DNA of 64,000 bases from Adiantum capillus-veneris. Its lineage: Eukaryota; Streptophyta; Polypodiopsida; Polypodiales; Pteridaceae. The notes below the pieces were generated by a model. It ran no database searches. It was not told where the DNA came from and worked only from the letters and a program-made list of their open reading frames with translations. A program made the position numbers and the translations under genes. The stretch lies in assembly GCA_014529385.2 (NCBI GenBank), contig CM043949.1:111331977-111395976 (forward strand). Direction: 5' to 3'. Positions 11,388 to 23,139 of the stretch are shown here, piece by piece (the first letter of the stretch is position 1; every line of letters begins with the position of its first letter).

Positions 11388-12703
11388 ACTAGGCTGTTTT
11401 CCTGCAGCGCGTTCCTCTTTTTCCGATCGTATTCCATAGCTTCAGTACACTCAGATCGCCAATGTCCATCCCCCAAACAGAAAATGCATGTCTTGGGGCG
11501 ATTAGGATCTTGGCCACCTCTTCCGCGACCTCGTCCTCCCCCTTGACCCCGTCCTCCTGCTTGACCTTGCACATGCGTCTCTGATGTATGAGCATGAGCC
11601 ATCGCCACAGCAGGCTCTTGTCCCTGCCCTATATATGGTTGTTGCCAGGTAGAAGAGTCCCCTCGACTCCGACGACCCCGGCCATTGAAATAACATTCCA
11701 CTCTATTATGAGTATTGGTCGTGCAAATCGCACACCACTTCTGATTCATTGCACATTCCTGAGCAGCATGGCCCGGATTCTGACATTGGGTACACCATAT
11801 TTCCTTCAGACTTTTAGCCACTACAGCCGATTCCGTCGATCCGGACGATACACCTTTCCCGTGACGCTGGGATTTTTTCCGCGGTGTCTCGTCCGATTCT
11901 TTCCCCGAGTCGCTGTTGCCTGAGTCCGAGGAATCAGATACTGCGGATTCCGACTCCGAACTATCACTACCACTGTCCTGTGACTTCCGATGAGATTTCT
12001 TCCTGTCTTTCTTCTTTGACTTCTTTGGATATTCTGTATCCTCTAAAGCCTCTCCTGCTACTACAGCCCTAGCCATTACAGTATACAGCTTCTCCAAATG
12101 TTGAGGGACTGTCTTTTCCATTCGAAACCTTTGTAGAAACTCTATGGATCCGTCGGCATACGTCTGGAAATGGTCATTAGGGTATTCGGACAACCATTTC
12201 GCAGCTTTCCCTGAGAGTGTAGATTCAAACACTGATTGTTGATGGAGAGGAATCACCACCCCAGGATGATTCAATCCATAAGATTTATTGAATTGGCACA
12301 AATGTGCATCAGGGTCTTCACTCGAAAGACCTCAAAACCGAATATACTTAATCTGAGGATGAGCCATCACCCCTTGCCCAACTGTTGCTCCTCCTCCCAG
12401 GAAAAGCTTACGAGCACTAGGAGATGGAGACAGTGGCGGAGATACCCCCGAACTGCTTACCGGAGACTGTGGTGGAGCAACCTGTGAGGGTGAGGGTGAA
12501 CGTACGACAGGAGGACATGACTGACTGCGCGGAGTGCGTCTCGCTCGCCGCAGCTGCCGACCACGCACCGAGCTTGGTGATGGAGATACAGATTCCTCAA
12601 TCTGCGGTGAAGAAAAAACAAATTCATCTGAACCGCCTCTCCTCCATCGTCTTCCTACAATTGGAACCACAGGGTCAGGCGGACCCTGCGACCTAGTGCG
12701 CAT
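11333..12703 (-). pseudogene. Gypsy Gag with three zinc knuckles and an RGG box
   Basis: Minus strand, one frame of ~457 codons from ATG 12703, about 25 nt after the primer-binding site, broken by a single TGA at 12332. The N-terminal ~120 residues are Pro/Ser/Arg-rich. The piece from 12301 has a capsid-like segment (GKAAKWLSEYPNDHF), then a Lys/Ser/Asp-rich low-complexity tract (residues 93-150). Two adjacent CCHC knuckles follow (residues 170-183 CTQC..H..C and 190-203 CAIC..H..C), then an RGG-rich stretch (249-263) and a third knuckle (272-285 CIFC..H..C), all CX2CX4HX4C. Gag packages element RNA; three knuckles plus an RGG box is more RNA-binding capacity than the usual one. Confidence 0.85.
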
Positions 12704-12727
12704 GCATATTCATCGCAAGCTATCCAT

Positions 12728-12745
12728 CACGCATCGTGGTCGCCA
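12728..12745 (-). other. Primer-binding site of the gypsy element
   Basis: Element strand TGGCGACCACGATGCGTG, two bases after the 5' LTR end (CATTACA). Position and TGG start fit a tRNA 3'-end complement. I could not assign the tRNA. Confidence 0.6.
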
Positions 12746-12747
12746 GA

Positions 12748-13130
12748 TGTAATGACTATTGCCCACACTGGAGCAATAGGCATTACGGGAATGATTACCC
12801 GCAACTACATTATATGAACATCAACATATAGAATGACAAGAGAAGGAAGTACACAGTACATAGGCACAAAACACCTCTTGCTTCATTTATGTATATCCCA
12901 GACTCAGAGTTACAACAGTGGATGCCATGAATATCATAGAGATTGGTTAAGTTACATCAAAAGACAGGTATGCCCCTCCATATACAACTGCTGCTCCAGC
13001 GCAGATCGGGAACGGTGCACACACTCCTATCCCATGATATCCCGTGAAGAACTGTTAAGCATACCGCATGACTCCTGATCCGCAGTGTCTAGACCTCCAC
13101 AGGACCGCATGTGCAGCTAATGCCGTAACA
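12748..13130 (-). repeat. 5' LTR of the gypsy element
   Basis: 383 bp direct repeat of 4734-5126. Flanked on the outside by target duplication ACAAT at 13131-13135. Confidence 0.92.
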
Positions 13131-14050
13131 ACAATTGGGTAGTTCCTTGAACAATTGTTGAGATTTTATTAGACATCATATCTGGTATACATATGTTGCC
13201 AAGTGTGGTGATTTTTTCCCATCAATCCTTGTCTAGAAATCTATTCATGAACTTATTCCCCCAAGTCAATGGCTTCTACATTGCCACATGCTTTTAATTA
13301 GCTAATAAAAGTCACCCTGTTCAGAGAGAAGCCCTCTCTCTGCATCCAATCTAAAGACATCAAAGCATTGATCCTGACCACTTTGGGCACATCCTGCTGG
13401 AAGTTCATTTCAAAAAAATATTAGATTTTTTCACCAAAAGGTTTAGGTTCTTTGCCAAGTGCATGGCAACTAGCGTACATATTAGCTGAAAAAAGTGCCC
13501 AACGCTACATCGCTTCCAAGTATCCCTTGTGTAGCTGCCTAAGCCTCTAAGACACCTCAGCATGATTGATGTAATATTTGTTTATGGTAGACTCCATATA
13601 AGAATATAAAAGTGAAAACTTACATCACATAGACTTCTCACTAATTTGTACATGAGCTCTAGACATGCTACTTCTAGAGTGCTGAATATTGTTTTGCGTT
13701 TTCTCTCCCTTGACTACTAGGGCATACAAGACCAACGACCCCTGTAAGGCTACACCCCTTTTCCCTCCATCTGTAATGACCCCTTGCCATACCATGTGTC
13801 CATCTCCAAAACATGTTGCTCATGACATTCATCTCTCGTTAAACCACAACAAGAGAAATGCTTCATGTCAAAATCCCAAATGTCATAGCTAACAGGTTTC
13901 TCTTGGAACATTTCCTGCATTCATACTACCCATTTAAAAATTTTGATGCACATTTTACACCTTGTAGTGCACAAAAACATTCAATATTGATCTTTGAACA
14001 TACACACATGAATAAAGATGAGCCAAGACTTCTCTGCACATAGGTTGCTT
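13131..14050. repeat. Diverged tandem repeat, copy B, right piece
   Basis: Continuation of the copy that begins at 4700. Aligns by eye with 3725-4480 (for example GGTATACATATG, TTGCCACATG, CATGTCAAA), with many substitutions and indels. Beyond about 13950 the resemblance fades. Confidence 0.7.
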
Positions 14051-14762
14051 GGCCCTAATACCTCCAGCATTGCTTATGGTCAATTGACATGCACATATGG
14101 CACTTAGTATGTTGTTTTCTTTAGAATATGGTTTTGAATCAAAACTAAATAGAAATTATGCTTTTCTTAAAGTTACATTTTAACACCATATTAGAGAGTT
14201 TGAGACTTTAGAGCCAATTTGGGAATCACCAGTGTCTTGAAGATTTGACCATATGGACAAATCTCAAACTATTTTTTTAAGGCCAAAAGACTTCCACAAG
14301 GTAGCACTTGAAAAGATCTTCTCAGCCCTGCTCTCAAAAATTTGGCTAAGATTTGGCTATGTGGTCAAATATTAAGCTTTTTTGGAAAGTGGGAATTGGG
14401 AAACTCTTAGACTCACTAATATGGTGTTTTTTAGGCTAATAAGAGATGTGCATGAGCATACATTCCCACAACAAAGACATGCATGCATGTTACATTTGAT
14501 TTTTTTTTGTGATTGGAGGATTGCATGATTTAATGTAGACTTTTCTCATGCCACACTAATATTTGAAGATATCATTAGTGTAATATGAATGTTAAAAACC
14601 TCAAAAATAATGTTTCAATTCCAAAAGCTCAAAAATGAAAGTTCGCAAATATAAAATGCCCCTAGGTTTAAAGGAAGTGGACTTGGAAATATATGAAGAT
14701 TGTGTTTACGATAAACAAAAGAGGGTAAAATTCCTAAAATTAGGAAATAAAAGAAAAAGAAT
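14051..14762. other. AT-rich spacer
   Basis: No coding frame or repeat could be supported. It leads into the copia integrase without a visible copia 5' LTR, gag or protease, so the copia copy is truncated on this side. Confidence 0.5.
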
Positions 14763-17087
14763 TTCGAATTTGTTCATTGTGATATAAGGGGTCCTTCGAG
14801 TACACCATCCCTTCGTGGCTCATTGTATATACTATGTAACTTTTATAGATGATGCAAGAAGAAAAACATGGGTTTATGCAATGAAGAATAAATTTGATGT
14901 GTTTTCCGTATTTCAAAGGTGGAAAAAAATTGTGGAAAAGGAAGCAGGTACTAAGCTTAAATTCATCAGATCCGACAATGGAAGTGAATATTGCAGTCAA
15001 GCTTTTGAAAGATTCTCTGCTAGCAATGGCATTCGAAGGCAAAGGAAAACCCCAAGGACACCTCAACAAAATGGAGTTTCTAAAAGAATGAATAGGAAAA
15101 TCATGGAGCGAGCACAAAGCATACATGCAGGCCTATCACTTGAGATTTGGGCTTAAGCAATAAATACGTCTGTGTACTTGATCAACCCATCACCCTCAAT
15201 GGCACTCGATAAAGGAGTTCTAAAAGAGGCATGGACAAGTAAACCAACGAAATATTCATTTCTGAAAGTTTTTGAATGCGAGGCTTTTGTGCACATAGAT
15301 AGAAGCCTAAGTTCAAAGCTAGATGCAAAGTCCAAAAAGTGTTTATTCATTGGCTATGGAGAAGCATATTTTGGGTATCACCTATGGAATCCTGAAGATG
15401 GTAAAATCTTTAGGAGTAGATACGTAATTTTCAACAAGAAAAATATGCACAAAGATTATTTGGAAAGAAAAAAGACAAAAGGTACACGTGCTGAGTACAT
15501 AGATCTTAAGGATAGTGAAGACTTAAGGAGTGCAAGTGGTGAAAACTTGCAATAATGTCAACCATATGAGGAACCTCAACCTATGCCTCAAAGATCTACG
15601 AGAGTTAGTAGACTTGTAGAGAGGTTTATTCCTTCCTTGAACCATCTCTTGGTCTCAGATTCTAGAGAACCAAAGTCATACAATGAATCTATGCAGCACA
15701 AATCCAAAGAAGAATGGACAAAGAGCATGCAGAGATGGATGCATTACATTGCTGCCAAACATGCGAGTTGGTTGAGTTGCCTAAAGGTAAATGGGAATTG
15801 CAAAACAAATGGGTCTACAAGCTGAAGGAAGAAGAAGGTGAGAAGAAGAGGTACAAGTCAAGGCTTGTGGAAAAGGGCTTTTCTCAAAAGAAAGGTATTG
15901 TATTTAATGAAATATTTTCTAATGTTGTGAAAATAAGCTCAATTAGGCTTGTCTTAAGGCTTGTGGATGCTCATGACTTAAATCTTAAGCAAATGGATAT
16001 AAACACAATGTTCCCTCATGGTGACTTGGAGGAGGATATTTACATCCTTCAACCGAAGGGGTATGAAGAAAAGCGTAACGAGAAAATGGTTTGTAAATTA
16101 AAAAGAGCTTGTATGGTCTAAAGCAAGCAACAAAAGGTAGTACTTGAAGTTCGACCAATAGATGTTAGCCGATGGATGTTGGATCATGGATTTGGAAGAT
16201 GCAACTCAAATCACTTCGTGTACACAAAGAATTTGAGAGATAGAAAGTTTATCATGATAATGTTTTAGGTTGATGACATGCTAATTGCAAGTGCTAACAT
16301 GCAAGACATGAAAAACCTAAAAGAATAGTTGTCTAAATCTTTTTCAATGAAAAATTTAGGTGCTACAAAGTGAATACTTGGTATGAAGATATCAAGAGAC
16401 ATGATGAAGAAGACACTAAAGATATCTCAAGAGGATTTTATAAAAAAGGTACTAGAAAGGTTTGCAATGCAAAATGCAAAACTAGTTTCTACACCTTTGG
16501 CTAGTCACTTTAAACTAAACAACAAGGATATGTTTCCAAAGACACAAGAGAAGAAATTGTACATGTCTAAAGTTCCATGAGAGTTTCATATGCTACAGCG
16601 ATAGGTTCTCTAATGTATGATATGGTTTGGAAAAGGTGAGATATTGCACATGCAGTGCAAGTTGTGAGTAGGTTCATGGATTAACCATGTGAAGTAAATA
16701 CTAAGGTATCTAAAGAGGACAACCACAATTTTTTTGTGTTTTTGAGGCATTGACATTTTCTTGCAAGGGTATGATGATGCAGATATGGTAAGTGACAAAG
16801 ATACTCGAAGGACCACTATTAGCTAAATCTTTACAGTTGGAGGCACGGTAGAAAGTTGGTATTTAAAGCTATAGAAAGTGGTCTCACATTCTACCATGAA
16901 AGCAAAATATGTAGCTCTCATGGAAGCAACCAAAGATATCCTATGGATTTGCAAATTCTTGCAAGAGCTTGAATACATGCAAGACAAATGTTTCTTGTAC
17001 AATAACACTCAAAGTGACATTCATCTTGCAAAGAATTCAGCATTTCACTCAAGTACAAGGCATATATAGGTGAGATATCACTTCATA
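14763..17087 (+). pseudogene. Copia-type integrase-RT-RNase H remnant, proximal part
   Basis: Plus-strand Ty1/copia pol. Integrase: 14815-15156 with RSDNGSEY and the usual NGVAERMN replaced by NGVSKRMN, so the third acidic catalytic residue is Lys. A downstream copia segment lies at 15172-15555 (KKCLFIGYGEAYFGYHLWNP). RT: 15714-16121 (KWELQNKWVYKLK, KSRLVEKGFSQKKGI, PKGYEE), then VDDMLIA after a stop near 16268. RNase H starts about 16880 (STMKAKYVALMEATKDILW, NTQSDIHLAKN). Many stops. The frame is cut at 17087 by the LTR element, and the end of RNase H is found at 44931. Confidence 0.88.
17083..17087. repeat. Target-site duplication TCATA, left
   Basis: TCATA directly before the LTR at 17088; the same five bases follow the other LTR at 44926-44930. 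Confidence 0.92.
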
Positions 17088-17993
17088 TGTTGGGGGTCTC
17101 ATCGTTGAAATAGCTCCAATGACCAACAAAATTATCAATCCAGAGGGATGAGCTACCCGGCTAGGGCATGGAAACACTCACACGGTTAGTGAGCTAATCG
17201 TGGCAACACAAATGGTTAACTCTATGAGGTGAGCTTCTCGGCCTATGGAAGAGCGAAGCCGCAATGAAGGGCAATCTCCATATCCACTTCTCTTCACCTC
17301 CAATCAACCCAATCACACACACTACGATTGCAAGACACACACAACACTAATCCTATCATGCAACACACTAATCACAAGCACACACACATAGATCTATCAA
17401 GCACCACACTCCAATCAAACCTACATGCACACACAAGCAAAAGAGGGCAATCACACAAGATTAGAGAGTGATTAACCACTAATTAGTTAAGATCTACTTA
17501 ATCTAAGCATCATAGGCAATCATAAGAAGTAAGAGAGAATGAATCATTGATTAGTGTTAATCAAGTCTCATGAGCAAGGAGAAGCTCAAGAACTCCATAG
17601 CCACACACCTCAAGAGCTCTCACCAAAGAGTGCTCTCAACAAATGACTTAAGAACCCTAATTTCTTTTACACACTGCCTTATATACCTAGGTTAAAAATA
17701 TGCAATGTCCGGGCACCTAAGGACTTTAGGGCTCACCACTTACTGAATCTGCAACTTAGGCACAGTAAGTGACCTATTCTTTACAACTTGGAACTCCCAT
17801 TGAGCCCGTAACACATTGGAAATATTTCAATGGATTGAAATAAATCGGGAATTTACAATACATTACCATTTTGGGAAAACGTGGAAAATGAGTAACTCCA
17901 ATCTTTACTGCTTCTTTGCATTTATCCTCGATGTGCATTTGTATGTCTTCGGTCTTTAGTAGCTTCTGTTAACTGATGTTGACTCAGTTAACA
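17088..17993 (-). repeat. 3' LTR of the RT-less element
   Basis: 906 bp, TG...CA ends (plus strand TGTTGGGGGTC...GTTAACA). Nearly the same as 44006-44925 apart from scattered substitutions and a ~14-bp indel. Confidence 0.93.
17677..17688 (-). promoter_or_regulatory. TATA box of the LTR
   Basis: Minus strand GGTATATAAGGC; the matching site in the 5' LTR is at about 44609-44620. It would drive transcription from the 5' copy into the leader. Confidence 0.5.
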
Positions 17994-18006
17994 TTCCCCC
18001 CTTCCT
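17994..18006 (-). other. Polypurine tract
   Basis: Minus strand AGGAAGGGGGGAA directly before the 3' LTR start TGTTAACTGAG. It primes plus-strand DNA synthesis and confirms the element's orientation. Confidence 0.88.
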
Positions 18007-21000
18007 ATTTTAGTGCCCGTCCTCGGGCACTGTTGAAAAGTGTCCTTGGAGGCGAGGGAAGGTTTTGATTGGTTGTTGATGGGCTGATTGTCATCATTGG
18101 TCCTTGAATTTGTTGATGAGGTTCACTTTGCTGCAACATCTTCATTGGTCCAAATATGTCCGATGTGAGAGATGATGTTGCATTTGTTCGTTGTAATAGC
18201 ATAATGATGAGGCTATTGTTTATTTATGAAAAGTATGTACAAGGAAAGTAGAATGATGAGGTTCTAAATTAGGGTCTAATACCTGGATGACCAAAGGGAA
18301 AAAAACCAGCAAGAAAAAAGTGCCTTTGGGATACGTACATTATTGGAGTACTTATTAGCATGGGAAATATTAGTAAAGTACTGAATAGATTATTTGCTGA
18401 TAGATATGGAATTAAAAAGGTAGCAAATATGAGAGGGTAGCATGATGGAACATTGGTTTTGCCTGTTGTAGTTCACTCAAGGTGCATAGGTGGAAGCAAA
18501 AAAGAGTGTCTAATGCATATGTCCAATGATGGGACATCCTATTTATACACAGAAATGCATGGGGTTATGAGGGGTTATTCAGAAAGATAATGTAGCTATG
18601 AAAGCATATGACATGGCTTTGCAAGCTAGCGCCCCTTTCAGAATGGTTTTTGTCGTCGAGGATATGTGCTCTCATCTTACTATGCACTGTGCATGAGTGT
18701 TGGACTCTACTACACTCCACCAATTGTAAGTTAATAGACTTCAACTCTTATGCTCATCTCATCCAACATGAGCGACACGACTTAGATATGCTCAACTCTT
18801 CCAGCTTGAGCATAACCTAATAACTATGAATCTTAGCACATAATTTAATATGACTTGAAGCTTTGGGACTAATGCTTTGCTCATTTTATGGCTCAGCAGC
18901 CCGACTTTGACTATGACAAAGAGTGTTTTTTGCACCCTGGCGACTTGACTTTTACATTCTTGAGCTTACTACAAACATTTCTTCAAGTAAAAGTAAGCTC
19001 GAGTCCTCAAAAAGAGGATTACTGAAGGACCAAGTTGGCATTGAAGGTTTCTTTTGCCATACCTGTTTTATCATCTTTGAATTCGCATTCACATTGGTTG
19101 GGTTGTCCTTCTTTGACTGTGAAGACTCCATTATTTGTTTGATTTTCCAAATAGGCCTGTTGATAGAAGTCTTTAATGTTGTTACATAGGCCTCTGCTAG
19201 CTATTGGCATTTGGCTTTTGACTAGGAGCATTGGAAGACTTGGGAATCTAAATCTCTTGATTACCTTTGTTTCTCCATTGTTGACTTTGCTTCGGTCTAG
19301 GTCTTGTTGATTTCTTGTAATCTTCATGCAGGTGTGGTGTAGTTGCAGTTGTCTTGTGGTTGACTGGTAGCCAAATCTTTGTATAACCTGTGTAGAATAT
19401 TTGTCCAAGAGGAACATTCTTTGAGATTCATCTTTGTTCTATATCCTCATGAGAGTTGTGGTTGACTTTAGCATCTTTCAATGTTGTTCTCTTGTATACC
19501 TGCTTCTTAGGTATCCTAGGATATTGTCGATGTTGATACCTTGTGGGCCTTCTTTCTTAGGAGGGAGTTGACATTACTTCATATGCTCTAACCTATGGTT
19601 TTGGTACCCATATCTGTCTGTTACCTCCATAGTACTCTTGTTCCTTTAAGCTCCATTGTGATGCTATCCATCCCATGTGTTTGTCTTTCTGTGTTGATTT
19701 CCTGTCCTTAATCCAAACCGGATCATTGACTTTGACTAAATTTCTCGAAACAAACACTTGCTTGACTTTCCTTTGCTTTTTTGAGTACTTTGGTTGAAAT
19801 ATTTTTGCTTTTCTGGGTGTCTCCTTAGAGGGTTCAATTGGGTCAGCAATTGACTTGCAGTCTTGAAATCTTGACTTGCTTGAAGAAGCTGATCCATGAG
19901 GGTTCTTTGATGTAGAGGCATACGTTGTCACACCTTCTTTGCTAATCAGTGGAAGTTTCACTTTAGCTTTACCTTTGTCTACTAATTCGACTGGCACTGT
20001 CTGATTGATCCTTGGGCTTCCTATTTCTTCTTGGTTGTCTGCAACCTTCTGGCTTTGATGGCATTCTGTGCTAAATAGCTATTATGGTTGCTCTTTGCTA
20101 TGTTTGATCTACACCTGATATTTCCTGATTTGCTTCAAGCTCTTTTGAAGTTCTGATTGATGGAGATGAATCATCTTCAATAAGATCTGCTTTAATATCA
20201 GTCTCCATTTTAACTCTGCATGAGGACTTTGTGTTGTCGTTCGTGGGTGACCAGTCTTGGTCTTCATTCTTTGTTTTCTGTGATGACTCTGTCATGTTTG
20301 AATTTTGTATATCTAACATCTTCTCGACCATTGGCATTCCCATTATGATGTTGTCTGGCATATCCTTTGCTTTGATCACATAGAATTGAGCTATGATGAT
20401 CTGTGAACTTACTTCAATGGTGGTGGAGATGATTCCCCAGCACTCTGCTTGTTTGTTTCCTAATATGCTCACAAATTCAGGAGCATCTTCTACCTATGGT
20501 TGACCACATCTTTTCCAAGTGCAGCGAAAGGACAAGAGGTTCTTGTCTAACTAAAAATCTAGCTTTACTTCACTAGACAACTTTTCTTCATTTTCACCAA
20601 CAATGTTGCACTTGATTGTCTCAGGATTTGTTTCGCTGTTGACTTCTTTTGCTATGGAAACATCCTTTGGTTGAACTTTATCTACAACTTCTTTGGTTTG
20701 ATCACCTGCAATCGAGGTTGACTCCATTGGTTGTAATACTGCACTTTTTTGCAGTTGTTGAGTATTGTCCTCCTGCATTTGAGTAACCTTTGACCTTAGA
20801 AGATCCATTGTACTTTTGGAAGAATCTGTCTCTTCGGAGAAGATTTTGGTGGTGACCTTTGTGTAGCCTTCTGAACTTTAGCTTTTGTTGACTTTGACAT
20901 TTTTGGCAGCTTGAGGCTTTGCATCATCTTCAGATAGTATTTGACTTCTGTCGTACCATCCATAGGGGTTTGTACAAGGTCATGGCCTAGCTAATATTCA

Positions 21001-22958
21001 TTGCCCTGTGCATCTTGATATTCATATGTGAGCTTGATCACATGTAACTATTTGAACACTATTGGATTTGTCTGCTTCTGACTTTGACTTATGGAGATCA
21101 GCTAAAATTTTTGTCCTTGATGATCTTCATATATGCATTTGTCTGCAGATTCTGAGGGGATCTTGGTCATTTGGAAACTTCCAAAAACCATATGATCTTT
21201 CAATGGTTTCTGCTTTGAAGAGGTCTATTGGCTAGAATCTCTAGGGCTTCTAACTGACATTGCGGTTCTTGATGGATTTATAGCTCCCCCCTTCCTAGGG
21301 TGATCACTATAGCCTGCTTCATTGTAAGAGTTCAAAAGTGTTTGGCTTTGGTTTAGTCTCACCTTTTGGGACTGATAAGGTACACTTTGGCTAGCACTGT
21401 TGACATTTGGTATCTGTAAACCTTCTGCATAGTTTCCTATGTATCTCCTTGAAACATGACAAGTTATTCCCCAAGTTAAGCTGTAGATAGCTTTATCTTT
21501 GCCCTGATATTGTCTATCCCATGGGTCTCCTATGATATGAGCTTCTGTGGTTTTAGGACCCAAGGAATCATAGATGCTAGACTCTCATCTGTATCTACGA
21601 CTGTTTTGGTCAAAGTATATGTTAGTTTGGTCACAACATCGAAGCTTAATTTCCGATGGAGGAGAGTTTGGATCTGAACTGATTTCTGGGTTCACTTGGG
21701 TAATATCCTTCAGCTCTAGAGAGGATGGGCTATAATAGATTCTTTCCTTTGAAATGAACCATCCTTTCTGATCTATCACTGGATGCACTTCTGTGAGTTG
21801 GTATGTGGGCCATTCAAACACAGGTTGATCCTTTTTGTACATTTTTCCTTTTTGATCTACATAGTGTGCATATGAATAATGTGTACCATACAAAGCTAAC
21901 ATCATTCTGTCTGATGTGTCCCTTAGACGCGTGAATGATTGCACACTTGTGGCAGTGGATGCAGAATCATTTGCAAACCTAACACTCTTTTTAACCTTTG
22001 GTGATATCTCGACACCTTGACTAAATTCATGCAGGAATTTGTCATTCAAACAATCAATTTTAAGCTTTTCAGGTGCCATTGCATTTTTATGCTCATTTTG
22101 AACTTACAATGTTTTTACTTGTCCTTCTAATGGTAATGCAAAATCATCCGATTGCATTAAAAGTGACAAGTCAGTTGCACTTACATCGAGATTCTCATTT
22201 CCAATTTGCTCTATACCTTGCTTGTTGGCAGTTGATGTATCCCTGTTGTCTGGATTTCTTAGACAATCTTCAGAAAAATGTCCACCTTTTCGTCCACAAT
22301 CTGAACAATATGCCATGAGTGGTGGTATCTCAATCGGCTCTATCATGTCAAGCTCTTGCTGGTATGTTTCTTCTTCTATGCTTGCCAAGTTGTTTGCATC
22401 TTCTTTCAAAACACTAAGCATCAAGCTGTAGAGTGCCCCATCTTTACCTTTGTACTGTCTTTGGCTTGGTTCTCCAATTAGATTGGCTTCAATTGGTTGA
22501 TCCGTTGGATCTTGCAATTCTGGCTCTCGACTATAGATCTGACCACTGTAATCCATGTACAATGACCCTGATTGCATATGCACTAAATGGATGCTTTGCT
22601 AATTTGTGCAGATTTTTGGATAACCATTTGGGTCAATTCTTTGCACTTCTATCTGCACTTCATCTTTAAGCTTGTAATACCTGGCTCCACTGAAGTCTGT
22701 GAACACCTGGGAGTTCTCCGAATCTGGCTTTACTCTGATCAATAGGATCTTGGCTCCTGTGCTTCTTTTGCTGCTCATCAAGTATTTATGATCTTGTGTA
22801 TCTGCAAATAAGACTTGGTCTCCATTGTAGCCATATAGTTGTAAAATCTGGTCTGTTCCAGTTTTTTTTGTGCTGTCACTACTACTGTCTTGCTCTGCTG
22901 TACTTGAATTCTCAGCTCGATTCGAGTCCATGTTGGCTTGTTCTGTAAAAACTGTCAA
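18005..22958 (-). pseudogene. Repeat-rich Gag-like polyprotein, no RT, family unknown
   Basis: One long minus-strand reading frame, first ATG taken at 22958. 22958-20820 is a single frame with seven stops (22599, 22104, 21585, 21225, 21102, 21048, 20991). It then shifts frame for 20808-20071, 19997-19593, 19417-19019 and 18202-18005. Seen: about ten degenerate Y/F-x-D-x-x-G-x-x-Y units (for example YMDYSGQIY, FTDFSGARY, YVDQKGKMY, YEYQDAQGNEY); two copies of a longer unit (GEPSQRQYKGKDGALYSL and GDPWDRQYQGKDKAIYSL); a zinc knuckle CX2CX5HX4C at 22263-22307; and a possible retropepsin C-terminal half (FYVIKAKDM..NIIMGMPMV, about 20400-20310) without a visible active-site Asp. The 19.0-20.0 kb part is Lys/Ser/Gln-rich. 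Position between primer site and polypurine tract makes it the element's own protein. I do not recognise the family. Confidence 0.7.
22263..22307 (-). other. Zinc knuckle with CX2CX5HX4C spacing
   Basis: Minus strand codons read CSDCGRKGGHFSEDC. Standard retroviral-type knuckles are CX2CX4HX4C; here one extra residue lies between the second Cys and the His. It probably still binds zinc and RNA. Confidence 0.65.
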
Positions 22959-23139
22959 TTGGCAGATTTTGACGTTGCTTAGCAGAATTTCTTTTGTCCG
23001 GCTTGATAAAACTGCTTGTGTGAAAGCACTTTTGCAGTTGACTACTCTTCAGACTCAGAAGAGTTGATTACTCTAGCTTGACAGTTTCAAAATTAATTGC
23101 AACCTTTTGAAACGATGAAAAACTGGGGCCTTTAACAGA

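Larger units (their letters stand above)
4734..13130 (-). mobile_element. Ty3/gypsy LTR retrotransposon, 8.4 kb, decayed
   Basis: Complete element on the minus strand. LTRs at 12748-13130 (5') and 4734-5126 (3') begin TGTTACGG and end CATTACA on the element strand. A 5-bp target duplication ACAAT lies at 4729-4733 and 13131-13135. Order on the minus strand: LTR, primer-binding site, gag, protease, RT, RNase H, integrase, extra ORF, LTR. The protease motif DGGAGVN with ILGRPWL and the extra 3' ORF fit the non-chromovirus (Athila/Tat-like) branch; this placement is inference. Several stops and frameshifts make it inactive. No clear polypurine tract precedes the 3' LTR. Confidence 0.92.

Noticed and set aside
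18005-22958. Endogenous pararetrovirus
   Set aside because: No RT, movement protein or coat motifs; clear LTRs, tRNA-Asp-type primer site, polypurine tract and target duplication show an LTR retrotransposon.
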